Source: Breviolum minutum Mf 1.05b.01
Taxonomy: Eukaryota; Sar; Dinophyceae; Suessiales; Symbiodiniaceae
Direction: 5' to 3'
DNA length: 64,000 nt
NCBI GenBank assembly: GCA_000507305.1
Contig: DF239961.1
Coordinates: forward strand, 181,449-245,448
The first letter of the stretch is position 1. Every line of letters begins with the position of its first letter. The position numbers and the translations under genes are program-made. The notes under the pieces are model-generated. The model ran no database searches. It had not been told where the DNA came from and saw nothing but the letters and a program-made list of their open reading frames with translations. Shown piece after piece: positions 63,598-64,000 of the stretch.

Positions 63598-63894
63598 TTG
63601 AAGGAACATTGCCATGCATCGTCATCAGACGACGACGAAGAGGGTGAACTCGACATTGCGCGCACATGTCCTTTGAGCCAGTGCCAGCACAATGCAAAGC
63701 CCTCATTAACGAGCAATTCTGCTGTAGTGGAACAGGACCATTTTCACAAGGACTACCACTGTGTGTGTTTTTCCAGTTACATATTCTTCTGTGCAGTTTC
63801 CTGCAGTTGCATTCCAGTTGCATTCCAGTTGCAAATTCCAGTTGCAAATTCTATTTCCATTGGGGGAAGCATTCGCAAGCTCGTCAATCATTGA
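63598..63894 (+). CDS. Possible coding exon, acidic
   Basis: ATG then KEHCHASSSDDDEEGELDIA, RTCPLSQCQHNAKP, VVEQDHFHKDYH. The last third runs into the inverted repeat at 63815 and is not likely to be coding. Confidence 0.35.
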   Translation: MKEHCHASSSDDDEEGELDIARTCPLSQCQHNAKPSLTSNSAVVEQDHFHKDYHCVCFSSYIFFCAVSCSCIPVAFQLQIPVANSISIGGSIRKLVNH

Positions 63895-64000
63895 AACCTG
63901 ACATCTAATTAGGATTTGTTTGCTTAGTTTTTGCGCCTGCGAATGCTTCCCCCAATGGAAATAGAATTTGCAACTGGAATTTGCAACTGGAATGCAACTG
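63815..64000. repeat. Perfect 63-bp inverted repeat at the window edge
   Basis: 63815-63877 and 63938-64000 are exact reverse complements over 63 bp, with a 60-bp spacer. Each arm also contains imperfect tandem units of ATTCCAGTTGCA. The left arm continues as CTGCAGTTGCATTC, so the right arm probably continues past the edge. Confidence 0.95.

Noticed and set aside
1..64000. tRNA, rRNA, CRISPR arrays, bacterial promoters or operons
   Set aside because: None recognised by eye; the gene structure is eukaryotic. A covariance search would be needed to exclude small RNA genes.

Overview
The window reads as nuclear DNA of a dinoflagellate, most like the Symbiodiniaceae. Evidence: almost no long ORFs; many exons of 24-220 nt with AG|G acceptors and GT donors, plus some GC donors; introns full of short inverted-repeat elements; secreted/plastid leader peptides; and a LINE whose domain order (RNase H, AP endonuclease, RT, C2H2 fingers, methyltransferase-like tail) I know from this group. 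No bacterial operon, rRNA, tRNA, CRISPR or spliced-leader relic was recognised. Taxon and gene models are inferences made by eye.

0-32 kb, minus strand (Gene A): about 40 short candidate exons from 31.7 kb down to the left edge. They appear to form one very long gene, or at least one run of same-strand exons. The 5' part (31.2-19.6 kb) carries a domain I recall as recurring in dinoflagellate and other algal proteins (motifs WGLWTKDPGPRG, DWWLEEHGLIMEKP, KYEVTGDRE, DKDGQQRWEA, FPVTPGAAMP), function unknown. The middle is Pro/Gly-rich. The 3' part is heptad-like coiled coil with one PH-like stretch. Several joins keep reading phase, including one through a GC donor.

20.4-28.1 kb: a dead LINE in the same orientation, lying in a Gene A intron. 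It is broken by two frameshifts, and its 5' portion is inverted in the manner of twin priming.

32.3-35.4 kb, minus: a compact gene for a secreted protein with two copies of a six-cysteine domain, then a short spliced gene (Gene D) whose first exon encodes a signal peptide followed by an FVEP motif, as in plastid-targeted proteins.

36-64 kb: more short exons, mainly minus strand (Gene B 42.8-47.4 kb; Gene C 50.8-55.9 kb; pieces at 59-60.8 kb), with some plus-strand exons (46.8, 48.1, 49.2, 61.2, 61.9 kb). Confidence is lower here and some GC-rich patches read well on both strands.

The introns and spacers hold at least eight short repeat families. Four are MITE-like with TA at both borders and splice-site-like termini; they may be introner-type elements. 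There are long microsatellites (CATA, GAT, ATC, CAA), and a perfect 63-bp inverted repeat runs to the right edge.
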